Shown here piece by piece: positions 8,016 through 15,132 of a stretch of 64,000 nucleotides of DNA (position 1 is its first letter; every line of letters begins with the position of its first letter). This DNA comes from a virus, in IMG/VR virus record IMGVR_UViG_3300012209_000005, positions 51,416 through 115,415 of that record; one strand, written 5' to 3'. The notes under the pieces are model-generated. The model did no database searches, was not told the origin of the DNA, and was given only the letters and a program-made list of their open reading frames with translations. Made by a program: the position numbers and the translations under genes.

Positions 8016-8999
8016 CTAGACTGTCCGCCGGAACGGGTGCAGCAGAAGCTCCGCCTCGGAGTTCAGGGATTCCACGTCGCCCCCGGTGTGCTGGGAGTGC
8101 CCGCTGATGTCGTGGATGGTCGTCGTGGTCGCGCCCCGGACGAGGGCTTCGGCGGTGCAGAAAAGGATGCACGCCTGCTCGATGGTCCCGGGCATGGTGG
8201 TGAAAATGGTGCCCTGCTCATGCGGGTAGACCAGCGGCGAGGACAGGGACACCGTTCCCGGGCCGGCGGTCGTCGTGCTCGCGGTCACGTGCACCGTCTC
8301 CTGCAAACCCGAGTCTTTCACCACCCCGGTGGCCCCCAGCTGCCCGGAGTAGCTGGTTGAGGCCCAGCCGGTGGTATCATCCAGGACGAGGGTCACGGAG
8401 CCCGCCGTGGCATTCTGGGCGATCTCCGCGTGCGGCCAGCCGTTCGTGTAGGTGATCTGCACCGCGAAGCCGTTGCGCCCGTTCCCGCGGGTGACCCACC
8501 CGGGGGCGATGATCACCGCCTGCCCGCCGAAGGCGCTCCCCGAGGGGACGTTGGAGCCGTAAATCCCGATCGGGGGAACCTCGGGCTCGTAATTGCCGGC
8601 GGGAACCGTCTGCCACTGGCGCGGCCAGGCCGCGTTCGGGGACACCTGCACTTGCGAGATGCTCAGGACCGGCCACCGTGCCATAATCGCGCGGGCATTG
8701 TAGACGCCCTGCCCCCAGTAGGGCCCCGCCACCCCGCCGCCGGCGCCAGGGCCCACAGTCAGCCGGTAGTCGGGCCCGTGCAGAAGCTCGGTGTCGGTGG
8801 TGGCGCGGAGGACCTGGTTGCAGTAGGCATCCGCTTTCGCCGTCGCCCGCTGGCACATGTTCCACCACTCGGCGGCATTCTGCGCGGGGGTCACGTCGTC
8901 CCCGGGGGGGATGCTCGCCCAGTCGATGCCCGTGGGCGCGGTGATCAGCGTGACGGGGGAAATGTACGGCGCGCCGATGACGGGCATCGGGGTCGTCAC
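8016..8999 (-). CDS. Head-tail connector / adaptor-like protein
   Basis: 327 residues. The N-terminus (AEWWNMCQRATAKADAYCNQ) and C-terminus (IEQACILFCTAEALVRG) are the helical parts seen in gp6/gp15-type adaptor proteins; the middle is beta-rich with an insertion (SVTLVLDDTTGW). GTG start with GGGAGGTGA upstream. Its place between capsid and tail genes supports a connector that docks under the portal. Exact connector type is inferred. Confidence 0.6.
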   Translation of the reverse strand: MTTPMPVIGAPYISPVTLITAPTGIDWASIPPGDDVTPAQNAAEWWNMCQRATAKADAYCNQVLRATTDTELLHGPDYRLTVGPGAGGGVAGPYWGQGVYNARAIMARWPVLSISQVQVSPNAAWPRQWQTVPAGNYEPEVPPIGIYGSNVPSGSAFGGQAVIIAPGWVTRGNGRNGFAVQITYTNGWPHAEIAQNATAGSVTLVLDDTTGWASTSYSGQLGATGVVKDSGLQETVHVTASTTTAGPGTVSLSSPLVYPHEQGTIFTTMPGTIEQACILFCTAEALVRGATTTTIHDISGHSQHTGGDVESLNSEAELLLHPFRRTV

Positions 9000-9005
9000 C
9001 GGGCA

Positions 9006-9218
9006 TCACCTCCCCTCGGGAGCATTCTGGCGGCGGATGCAGCGGTGGCACAGGTAGCCCCCGCGCCCTTCGTCTTCCTCGGCAATCCAGTCGCTGTGCT
9101 TTGGATAGCACACGTCATCACCGCAGCGCACGCACTGCCCGGCGGGAGCTGCCGTCCTGGCAGCGCGTCCCCTGCGGGGTCCGCCGCAACTCCTGCACAG
9201 TCCGGGCGCTCTGCTCAC
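9006..9218 (-). CDS. Small double zinc-ribbon protein
   Basis: 70 residues with paired Cys motifs: CRSCGG at the N-terminus, CVRCGDDVCY in the middle and CHRCIRRQ near the end. GTG start with AGGAG upstream. It ends 7 nt before the connector start, in the head-tail operon. Role unknown; nucleic-acid or protein binding is only a guess. Confidence 0.65.
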   Translation of the reverse strand: MSRAPGLCRSCGGPRRGRAARTAAPAGQCVRCGDDVCYPKHSDWIAEEDEGRGGYLCHRCIRRQNAPEGR

Positions 9219-9228
9219 GGGGGGGCTC

Positions 9229-9963
9229 CTACATGGTGGTGAGCCTCTCGATGACCTGCGCCTTCGTGCCCTTGTCGGAGACGCCGCGGGTGCGGGCCAT
9301 CTTCTTCAGGGTGGCGATGTGCAGGGTGCCGAGGGGCAGGGGGGGAAGCGCAGCTTCGCTACCCGGGGTCTCGATGACGCCACCCTCGTTTTCAGGAAGG
9401 GGCAGGGACAGGTCTTCGGCAGCGCCGATCGCGGCAGCCGTATCCCGCTGCATCATGGGCATCCCGCATTCGCCGCAGAACTTGACGCCCCCCGGGTTGT
9501 CGTGCCCGTTCGCGCAGATGGTGGTGCCCTTGATGATGCGCTGGTCGAAGTTCTGGCTGAGCAGCCAGAAAGCCTCGTCGGGGATTTTCAGCCCCGCGGA
9601 CTGCAGTGCCGCCAGCGCGGAAAGCTGCTGCAGCTGCTGGGAACCGCGCTCGGCGCGGACCTTGTTGACATGCTGCTCGTCCGGGGTCGCCGGGATGCCC
9701 TCGGGGGTACTCGACCAGTGCGGGTCGGAGTCCGCGACATGCTCCATGCGCGAGGGGATGCCCTGGTCCTTGTCCCCGGGGATCACCTTGATGATCCGGG
9801 GCTTCCCGTCACCGCGCAGGTACGATTCGCAGGGGTCGCAATCCAGTTTCCAGACTTTCGCCGGGGCTCCCCGGGTCACGGGTCGGGAGTGGACATTGCC
9901 ACACCCTCCGCTCCCCCCGGGAATGGAAACGCTCATCAGGTCTGAGCGTGCGTACAGGGACAT
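9229..9963 (-). CDS. Conserved actinophage structural-region protein with SAP-like C-terminus
   Basis: 244 residues. The N-terminus RSDLMSVSIPGGSGGCGNVH is like an actinophage family found near head genes. CDPCESYL and CANGHDN...CGECGMPMM form two Cys clusters. The last 40 residues (LKKMARTRGVSDKGTKAQVI) match a SAP motif, a helix-extended-loop-helix DNA-binding fold. One dispersed palindromic repeat is read in frame as PGSEAALPPL. AAGGAG precedes the ATG. Precise role unknown. Confidence 0.65.
   Translation of the reverse strand: MSLYARSDLMSVSIPGGSGGCGNVHSRPVTRGAPAKVWKLDCDPCESYLRGDGKPRIIKVIPGDKDQGIPSRMEHVADSDPHWSSTPEGIPATPDEQHVNKVRAERGSQQLQQLSALAALQSAGLKIPDEAFWLLSQNFDQRIIKGTTICANGHDNPGGVKFCGECGMPMMQRDTAAAIGAAEDLSLPLPENEGGVIETPGSEAALPPLPLGTLHIATLKKMARTRGVSDKGTKAQVIERLTTM
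9341..9368. repeat. Dispersed palindromic repeat, copy 1
   Basis: Core AAGCGCAGCTTCGCT flanked by G-rich and C-rich arms; in frame within the SAP-like gene, encoding GSEAALP. Same element as the copies at 35-47 kb. Confidence 0.75.
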
Positions 9964-10025
9964 GCGCTTCTCCTTGCTGATTTGCCCCCGGCGACCGCCG
10001 GGAGGTAGACTGGGGAATCCGCTGG

Positions 10026-10082
10026 TTACTCACACTCGCTGGCGGAAAGCCCGGGGTGATCGTTCCGCCACTTTCCGGTCAC
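10026..10082 (-). CDS. 18-residue peptide coupled by GTGA overlap
   Basis: Short frame (MTGKWRNDHPGLSASECE) whose GTG overlaps the stop of the preceding gene as GTGA, the same coupling used throughout this genome. No independent evidence of expression. Downstream to 9964 the spacer holds a small CCGGC-GACC-GCCGG hairpin. Confidence 0.35.
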   Translation of the reverse strand: MTGKWRNDHPGLSASECE

Positions 10083-10429
10083 TCCGGGCTGCTCATCACG
10101 GTGGCGAACTCCGGGAACATGTCCTCCATGGTGACCTGGCGGGATTCCATCTCGGACTCCAGCACGGTCTGCGCTCCGCAGCACTCGCGCTTCCACGGGT
10201 GCCACAGCTTGTTGCAGGTCACGCACCAGCGACCCTGCTTTTTAGGATCGCGGATGAACTGCTTCTCCGGGCCGGCGTCCACAAGCCCCGCGGACGCGTA
10301 CTGCTGTGCCCGCAGCGCGGGAATGTGGCGCTCGTCCACGTCCACGTGCGTTCCCGGCTTCGCCATGTACCGGGTCCCGTCCTGCGCTTTGAAGCCGAGG
10401 CACCCGGGCGGCAGGTTCACTCTGGTCAT
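10079..10429 (-). CDS. Small head-region protein with Cys/His zinc site
   Basis: 116 residues. The first half (CLGFKAQDGTRYMAKPGTHV) resembles short phage beta domains in head operons; the second half has CVTCNKLWHPWKRECCG, a likely zinc site. ATG start at 10429. Located between two paralogous beta-rich proteins and the SAP-like gene. Function unknown. Confidence 0.6.
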   Translation of the reverse strand: MTRVNLPPGCLGFKAQDGTRYMAKPGTHVDVDERHIPALRAQQYASAGLVDAGPEKQFIRDPKKQGRWCVTCNKLWHPWKRECCGAQTVLESEMESRQVTMEDMFPEFATVMSSPE

Positions 10430-10442
10430 CTGTCCCCTATCC

Positions 10443-10724
10443 TCAGTTCGTCGAGCTGACGAAGTAGCAGAAGGTGGCGGCGGTGGCGTTGCCGGTGGTG
10501 GCGTAGTAGGTGACCCCCCCGCTGCCTACCGCTGTTTCAGTGAACACCGGGGTAGCGGTGACAGGCAGCCCGCTGGTCGCGGTCACCCGGGCATTGGTCC
10601 CCACGAACACGGGCTGGGCCTGGCTCGGCTGGTAGAGGGTCACGTTGCAGTAGCCCGGGGGGACAGTGAACCCGGGAACCGTGCTATTGCCCGGGACCGT
10701 CACCGTGCCCATGATGTAGGACAC
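10443..10724 (-). CDS. Small beta-rich virion protein, paralogue 1
   Basis: 93 residues beginning MSYIMGTVTVPGNSTVPGF. It is a close paralogue of the next gene upstream (both have TVTVP/ATVPT, STVP.FTVP, G.CNVT.Y, VFVGT, VSA.SGL). The composition is Val/Thr/Gly-rich without charge, as in decoration or fibre-like surface proteins. GTG start right after the stop of its paralogue. A virion surface role is inferred. Confidence 0.65.
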   Translation of the reverse strand: MSYIMGTVTVPGNSTVPGFTVPPGYCNVTLYQPSQAQPVFVGTNARVTATSGLPVTATPVFTETAVGSGGVTYYATTGNATAATFCYFVSSTN

Positions 10725-10725
10725 A

Positions 10726-11007
10726 TCAGGCCTGGGCGGTGACGATGATGAAGTTGACGGACGCGGGCGTCGCCGCCGTGTTAGCCCCCCAGAAAGTCCC
10801 GCCCGAGCTGGACACGTAATTGACGAAGCTCGTCGGGATCGAATGGCACTGCAGCCCAGAAACCGCGCTCACCTTGTTGCTGGTCCCGACGAAGACGGTC
10901 GGCACGGACAAGCTGTAAAAGGTCACGTTGCACAGCCCCGACGGGACGGTGAACAGCGGCACCGTGCTCGTAGTAGGCACAGTCGCCTGCCCCATCACAT
11001 AAGTCAC
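10726..11007 (-). CDS. Small beta-rich virion protein, paralogue 2
   Basis: 93 residues beginning MTYVMGQATVPTTSTVPLFT, a tandem duplicate of the gene at 10443-10724. GTG start carried by GGAGGCGTGTGAC, a leader also seen before the genes starting at 19935 and 31871. It directly follows the sugar operon. Belongs to a wider set of small beta proteins (also at 14180, 14727 and 20938). Confidence 0.65.
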   Translation of the reverse strand: MTYVMGQATVPTTSTVPLFTVPSGLCNVTFYSLSVPTVFVGTSNKVSAVSGLQCHSIPTSFVNYVSSSGGTFWGANTAATPASVNFIIVTAQA

Positions 11008-11016
11008 ACGCCTCCG

Positions 11017-11730
11017 TTAAAACTGCTCGCGGACCCACCGGGCATCCGCATTGAACTCCCGGCGCAGCCGGGACACCTGCATGGGCATGATCACCTTGTG
11101 CCAGTACTGCCAGGCCTGGTAGTCGGACTGGCCCCAGGTGCTCTCCGCGTACCGGTACGTCTGGTCCCGCTCCACGTTCTTGTTCACCTGGTAGTGCAGG
11201 TGCTCGAAAACCACGTCATCGTAGAAGCGGAAAAGCCCGGGGATGGCGCGCCTGCCCAGCTCCGCCCACACGTTGTCCACGTAATAGTGGTCCATGGTGG
11301 GCTCCATGAAATGCCCGAGCGCGGTGACGATATCGGAGGATATGATGATGCTCTCCGGGATGTCCGTGCGGCGCTTATCGTCCCCGTAGATCATTCCCGT
11401 GCCGCCCATGGCCTCCAGCCGGGAGAGCATGATCGTATCCCAGTGCGGGGTGGTGAACAGGTGGTCGTCCCCGATGTACATGAGCGCGTCGTAAGCCCCG
11501 GCCATCGCCGCCGCCAGGTGGTTGACTTTCTCGCGCACGCACCCCGGGGGGTCGAGCACCGGGTGCAGCGCATCCCCCCAGTCCATGCCCGCGTACGTGT
11601 CCTCGTCATCGGAGTCGAGGATGAAAGCGTGATCCGCCGAGTCCGTGTTCTCGCGGAAAGACTTGGCCATCCGCTCGCAGTTCTCGCGCCGCCACCTCGT
11701 CGGGGTCATGACCAGCAGGGAAAGAGTCAT
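11017..11730 (-). CDS. GT-A-like glycosyltransferase
   Basis: 237 residues. Starts MTLSLLVMTPTRWRRENCER like GT2-type enzymes; acidic metal-site candidates are DSDDED (about residues 39-44) and YIGDDHLF (about 86-93). The C-terminal half is Trp/Tyr/His-rich. The ATG overlaps the stop of the upstream epimerase as ATGA, so it is the last gene of a five-gene sugar operon. Probably attaches the sugar made by the two epimerases; the acceptor is unknown. Confidence 0.7.
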   Translation of the reverse strand: MTLSLLVMTPTRWRRENCERMAKSFRENTDSADHAFILDSDDEDTYAGMDWGDALHPVLDPPGCVREKVNHLAAAMAGAYDALMYIGDDHLFTTPHWDTIMLSRLEAMGGTGMIYGDDKRRTDIPESIIISSDIVTALGHFMEPTMDHYYVDNVWAELGRRAIPGLFRFYDDVVFEHLHYQVNKNVERDQTYRYAESTWGQSDYQAWQYWHKVIMPMQVSRLRREFNADARWVREQF

Positions 11731-12566
11731 TGCAGTTGCAGTCCTTTCCTGATTCCCTCTTCGAGCGTGATCGCGGGAGAGTAGAACTCCCGCAGCCTTC
11801 CCGGGTTCCCCACCCGCCAGGCGAGCCCCTCGGGCCTGCCTTGCAGGCATTCGGTTCCCGGGGAGTAGCCTGCTTCCGCCGCCATCATCGTGATAAGCTC
11901 CCGCAGGCTCACCGGGCGCCCGGTGCACATGTTGACGGGGCCGTCCACGCCCGCGCCTGCCATCGCGAGAATCGCGGCAGCCACGTCATCGACATGGATG
12001 AAGTCGCGCACCTGGCTCCCGGACCCCCAGATGGTCACCGGGTCCCTGCGCTGGCGGACTTGCATCGCGATGTTGGCGAACGGGAACACCAGCTTCTGCC
12101 CCTCCCCGTACACGGTGAAAGGACGGGGAACCGACACCGGGACAGACGACCGTGAGGCCAGCATTTCCCCGGTGAGCTTAGCCCACCCGTAAAGCTCGTC
12201 CGGAGCCCAGGTATCCGTCAGGTCTATATCGTTCTCGCAAAGGGCATACGGGGCTCTCTGGAGCCCTACGGGGTATGCTGCGACCGAGGAGACGTAGACG
12301 ATCCTGCCCGGACGGGTGCGCTCCGCCCAGCCGAAGAGCGCCGCGTCGATTTCCAGGTTCTCCGCGTGAGCCATCGGGGACTCGATGAGGACGCGCCCCC
12401 CGACCACGGCGGCGCAGTGAATCACCAGGTCGAAGCGGGTCCTGTCCTGGCGGAAGAAATCCCGGGCGTCACGGGCATGGTCAACCCCGGTGACGTCGCA
12501 GTCAGCCAGCCGCCCGAGTACCCGGGTGGCGATGAAACCGGCGCTGCCGGTGACGAGGACCCTCAT
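11727..12566 (-). CDS. NAD-dependent epimerase/dehydratase 2
   Basis: 279 residues, extended short-chain dehydrogenase. The Rossmann motif VLVTGSAGFIA is at the N-terminus and the catalytic YGWAK (YxxxK) in the middle. The last Gly of GxxGxxG is Ala here, which is tolerated in some members. Works on a nucleotide-activated sugar. Its ATG overlaps the upstream epimerase stop and its stop overlaps the glycosyltransferase start (both ATGA). Confidence 0.88.
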   Translation of the reverse strand: MRVLVTGSAGFIATRVLGRLADCDVTGVDHARDARDFFRQDRTRFDLVIHCAAVVGGRVLIESPMAHAENLEIDAALFGWAERTRPGRIVYVSSVAAYPVGLQRAPYALCENDIDLTDTWAPDELYGWAKLTGEMLASRSSVPVSVPRPFTVYGEGQKLVFPFANIAMQVRQRRDPVTIWGSGSQVRDFIHVDDVAAAILAMAGAGVDGPVNMCTGRPVSLRELITMMAAEAGYSPGTECLQGRPEGLAWRVGNPGRLREFYSPAITLEEGIRKGLQLQ

Positions 12567-13477
12567 GCCCGAAGCGCAGCTTCAGCGAAAAGCTTGCGGT
12601 AGTAGCCGACGGTGACTGCCAGCCCGTCCTCCAGGCTGCGCATCTCATCCGCCGCGACCCCCGGCACCAGCCGGGCGGTATCAGCGAGCACCTCCGAGCC
12701 CGGGGTCTCACCCGGGCGCATCGGCAGGTACTCGATATCCGGGGTGATCCCGACCTGCCTCATCACCTCCACCCGGACCATGGACGCGATATCAGCGACA
12801 GTGGTGGCGCGTCCCGTGCCCGCGTTATACAGCGTCCCGTCCGCCGGGCCGTTCTCCAGGGCGGTCACCAGGCACCGCGCCACGTCAGCGACGTAGATCA
12901 TGTCCATGACCTGGCTCCCGTCCCCGTACACACCGATGGGCTCGCCGTGCAGGGCCCTGGCGATGAAGGAGGGGATGATCTTGCGCACCCGGGAGGTGCC
13001 CCATGGCTGGGCGACCGACTGGCCCGGACCGTAGGCGTTGAAAGCCCTGACGCTGCAGACTGGGAGGTCCCGGTATCTCGCGTACATGACGGTGAAGCGC
13101 TCGACGCACGTCTTGGAAATCGAGTATGTCGAGTACTCGAAGTGGTTGCCGACCGCGATATTCACCAGCGGCGTCCGGTACCGGGCGCAGGCCTCGCAGA
13201 TGTTCAGCCCGCCGCCGATATTCACCTCCGCCGCGGGGCGGGGGTTGGCGATCGTCTCCTGGGTGCCCAGGACGCCGGCCAGGTGGATCACCGCGTCCAC
13301 GTGGACGACCGCCTCGGTGACGGCGGTGGCATCCCGGATGTCCCCGAGGATAATCTCCTCACCGGAGTCGGGGTCGCGGTGCCTGTCGAATATCACGGCC
13401 CGGTGCCCGCGGGCCCGGAGTTCGCGGACGGTCGCGGACCCTATGAAGCCCGCCCCCCCGGTGACCAGGACTTTCAC
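12563..13477 (-). CDS. NAD-dependent epimerase/dehydratase 1 (GalE/RmlB-like)
   Basis: 304 residues. VLVTGGAGFIGSA is the Rossmann GxxGxxG, YSISK the catalytic YxxxK, with a long substrate-binding C-terminal part (YADVARCLVTALENGPADG type). I start it at GTG 13477, which overlaps the stop of the 40-residue zinc peptide as GTGA and gives the usual N-terminus VKVLVTGG; a GTG at 13537 would add 20 unlikely residues. Second enzyme of the sugar operon. Confidence 0.9.
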   Translation of the reverse strand: MKVLVTGGAGFIGSATVRELRARGHRAVIFDRHRDPDSGEEIILGDIRDATAVTEAVVHVDAVIHLAGVLGTQETIANPRPAAEVNIGGGLNICEACARYRTPLVNIAVGNHFEYSTYSISKTCVERFTVMYARYRDLPVCSVRAFNAYGPGQSVAQPWGTSRVRKIIPSFIARALHGEPIGVYGDGSQVMDMIYVADVARCLVTALENGPADGTLYNAGTGRATTVADIASMVRVEVMRQVGITPDIEYLPMRPGETPGSEVLADTARLVPGVAADEMRSLEDGLAVTVGYYRKLFAEAALRA

Positions 13478-13596
13478 GGGGCATCGTGCTTCGCGCAATA
13501 CGGGAAGTTCTTTCCCGTGCACTTGTACTGGCTGCACGTGTCATCCCTGCGGGCCTTATCGACCCACTCCCGGATTTTCCTCTTCCGTGATTTCAT
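13474..13596 (-). CDS. 40-residue zinc-finger-like peptide
   Basis: Small gene exactly bridging methyltransferase and epimerase: its ATG overlaps the methyltransferase stop (ATGA at 13593-13596) and its stop overlaps the epimerase GTG (GTGA). The N-terminus is very basic (MKSRKRKIREWVDKARR) and the C-terminus holds CSQYKCTGKNFPYCAKHD, a C-x4-C-x7-C-x2-H site. The exact fit between neighbours is the main evidence that it is real. Function unknown. Confidence 0.7.
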   Translation of the reverse strand: MKSRKRKIREWVDKARRDDTCSQYKCTGKNFPYCAKHDAP

Positions 13597-14117
13597 GCCG
13601 CCTTCTTCCGGAGGATAGCCATCCCGTACCGGCAGGTGACGCTCTCGCAGTCGCTGTCATCGGTCAGCAGCGTCAGGAAGTGCTGCACCGTCTCCAGCAT
13701 CACCGGATCGTAGGAGCCGTCGATGTATCGCTCGATCCCGATGAACCAGTCCTCGACGACGTAATAGCCCCCGGGGGCGACGCGGGACCACAGGAGATCA
13801 AAAGTCTCGCGGGTCAGCTTCCCGTCATGAGAAGCATCATCCACGATGAGGTCAAATGGTCCCAGCTCCGCCAGCCGGGGGCTGGTCTGGGACGCGATAA
13901 TCCTCCTCGTCCCTGCCGGAAAGGTGGCATCAGAGCTGATGTCAACCCCGGTGATATCCCCGAGCGGGAACAGGGACTGCCACATCCGCAGCGACTCCCC
14001 GTTTTCCACCCCGATCTCCAGGACCCGGACCCTGGGACCGAGAACTGACGCGAGCTTCACGTACGAGGGGAAGTAACCGTGCCGGTATATCTTGTCCGTG
14101 TTGAAATACGATTTCAC
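13593..14117 (-). CDS. Class I SAM-dependent methyltransferase (TylF-like)
   Basis: 174 residues from GTG 14117; a TTG at 14129 is the alternative. VLEIGVENGESLRMWQ is the SAM-binding loop, ITGVDIS motif II, and DLIVDDASHDG the metal or catalytic segment seen in macrocin O-methyltransferase and cephalosporin-hydroxylase-like enzymes. Likely methylates the sugar made by the operon. First gene of the sugar operon and preceded by a hairpin that separates it from the decoration genes. Confidence 0.82.
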   Translation of the reverse strand: MKSYFNTDKIYRHGYFPSYVKLASVLGPRVRVLEIGVENGESLRMWQSLFPLGDITGVDISSDATFPAGTRRIIASQTSPRLAELGPFDLIVDDASHDGKLTRETFDLLWSRVAPGGYYVVEDWFIGIERYIDGSYDPVMLETVQHFLTLLTDDSDCESVTCRYGMAILRKKAA

Positions 14118-14127
14118 CGCGCCTGCC

Positions 14128-14168
14128 AAGCTGGTTCCCGGTTAAGTGGTAATGCCAGGAACCAGCTT
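14128..14168 (-). terminator. Hairpin between decoration genes and sugar operon
   Basis: Perfect 11-bp inverted repeat, AAGCTGGTTCC at 14128-14138 and its complement at 14158-14168, with a 19-nt loop. No T-run follows, so it may be an RNA-processing or attenuation hairpin rather than a full terminator. It reaches to about 11 nt before the methyltransferase GTG. Confidence 0.5.
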
Positions 14169-14179
14169 ACAGGATTGCA

Positions 14180-14683
14180 TCAGAGCACGCCGGCGGAAAT
14201 CGTCAAAGGGGTTGCGGCCGGCGTCACGGTAGCCACCGTGGCACTTGCCGCGTGATCGTAGACAATCGGGGTCCCGGTGGTAACCACCGTGTTGCTGGCC
14301 ACCGACGAGGCAAGCACGTATTCCACGCCCGTGCTATTGCCGACGCGCAGGTACGTGCCGGCGGTCACCGCGGCTGCCACCGTGAAGCTGGTTGCGCCCG
14401 CCGCGACCGCAGCCGCGGTCAGGGTGGTAGTGGCGATAACGCCGCTGACCCCGGAGCAGGCGTACAGGTTGACATTCGCGGTCTGCAAGTCCACCGGGCG
14501 GTTCCCGGGAGCGAGCGGCAGCCCGTTACCCGGGCTGACGCCAGGGCCGCCGATGTAGGCAGTGCTGGATCCCAGGTTAACGAACCGGCACGATGCGGCA
14601 GCCCCGGGCGTGGGCGTGAACACCAGCAGCGGAGCCGGGGTCGCGACGACATTATTCGGGACGCCAGGGCCAAGGTTGGGCAT
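14180..14683 (-). CDS. Beta-rich virion surface protein
   Basis: 167 residues, almost free of charged residues, rich in Ala/Thr/Val/Gly (for example TTTLTAAAVAAGATSFTVAA). Shares the STAYIGGPGV-type segment with the small protein at 20938-21231 (GTIYLGGSVM). AAGGAG precedes the ATG. It follows the major capsid and another small beta protein, the usual place of decoration or head-fibre proteins. Function inferred. Confidence 0.6.
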   Translation of the reverse strand: MPNLGPGVPNNVVATPAPLLVFTPTPGAAASCRFVNLGSSTAYIGGPGVSPGNGLPLAPGNRPVDLQTANVNLYACSGVSGVIATTTLTAAAVAAGATSFTVAAAVTAGTYLRVGNSTGVEYVLASSVASNTVVTTGTPIVYDHAASATVATVTPAATPLTISAGVL

Positions 14684-14726
14684 AAGTTCTCCTTAAAGTG
14701 AAGAATCTCTTCAGTCGGCGGAGAAC

Positions 14727-15050
14727 TCAGACGTACGCGACGTTGAGCGCGTAGCCGACGGAAGCAGAGCCCGCGACCCCGCCCTGGGTTGCGCCCCAGA
14801 GGATCGCGCCGCCCGGGACCTGGCACTGGGTGAGGATCACCGAGCCGCCGGTCGGGACCACGAAGCTGCTCGTGGTGGCAGCAGAGGTCGCGCCCGTGCC
14901 CAGCGAGAAGAACGCGGTCGCGGTTCCGGAGTTGGTCACGACGAGATCCCTGACGTAGGCATACGTAGCCGAAGTGTTCGCAGGGACCGTGTACAGCGAG
15001 GTGGTGGTGCTGAAAGGCGTGGTGACTACCCACTGGGCGTTAATCGCCAC
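14727..15050 (-). CDS. Small beta-rich virion (decoration-like) protein
   Basis: 107 residues; TTSLYTVPANTSATYAYVRD followed by LVVTNSGTATAFFSLG matches the pattern of the protein at 20938-21231 (TQLYTASTANYTRDVVISN), so the two are paralogues. GTG start in an AAAGGAGACATGTGG start-associated sequence. Next gene after the major capsid protein and its terminator, fitting a capsid decoration role (inference). Confidence 0.65.
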   Translation of the reverse strand: MAINAQWVVTTPFSTTTSLYTVPANTSATYAYVRDLVVTNSGTATAFFSLGTGATSAATTSSFVVPTGGSVILTQCQVPGGAILWGATQGGVAGSASVGYALNVAYV

Positions 15051-15098
15051 ATGTCTCCTTTGTATTTCTTGGTATTTGCGGCGACGCCGCCGTGATCC

Positions 15099-15126
15099 GA
15101 AGGAGGGCCCGGAAGGGCCCTCCTTC
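15099..15126 (-). terminator. Strong hairpin after the major capsid gene
   Basis: Perfect 12-bp stem (15099-15110 with 15115-15126) around a 4-nt loop, starting 7 nt after the capsid stop. Only a short T-rich tail, so partial termination or mRNA 3'-end protection is likely. Confidence 0.75.
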
Positions 15127-15132
15127 GTTCGG

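Noticed and set aside
12570-12590. GAAGCGCAGCTTC as another palindromic element copy
   Set aside because: Lacks the G-rich/C-rich arms and encodes the normal epimerase C-terminus (FAEAALRA); likely chance.
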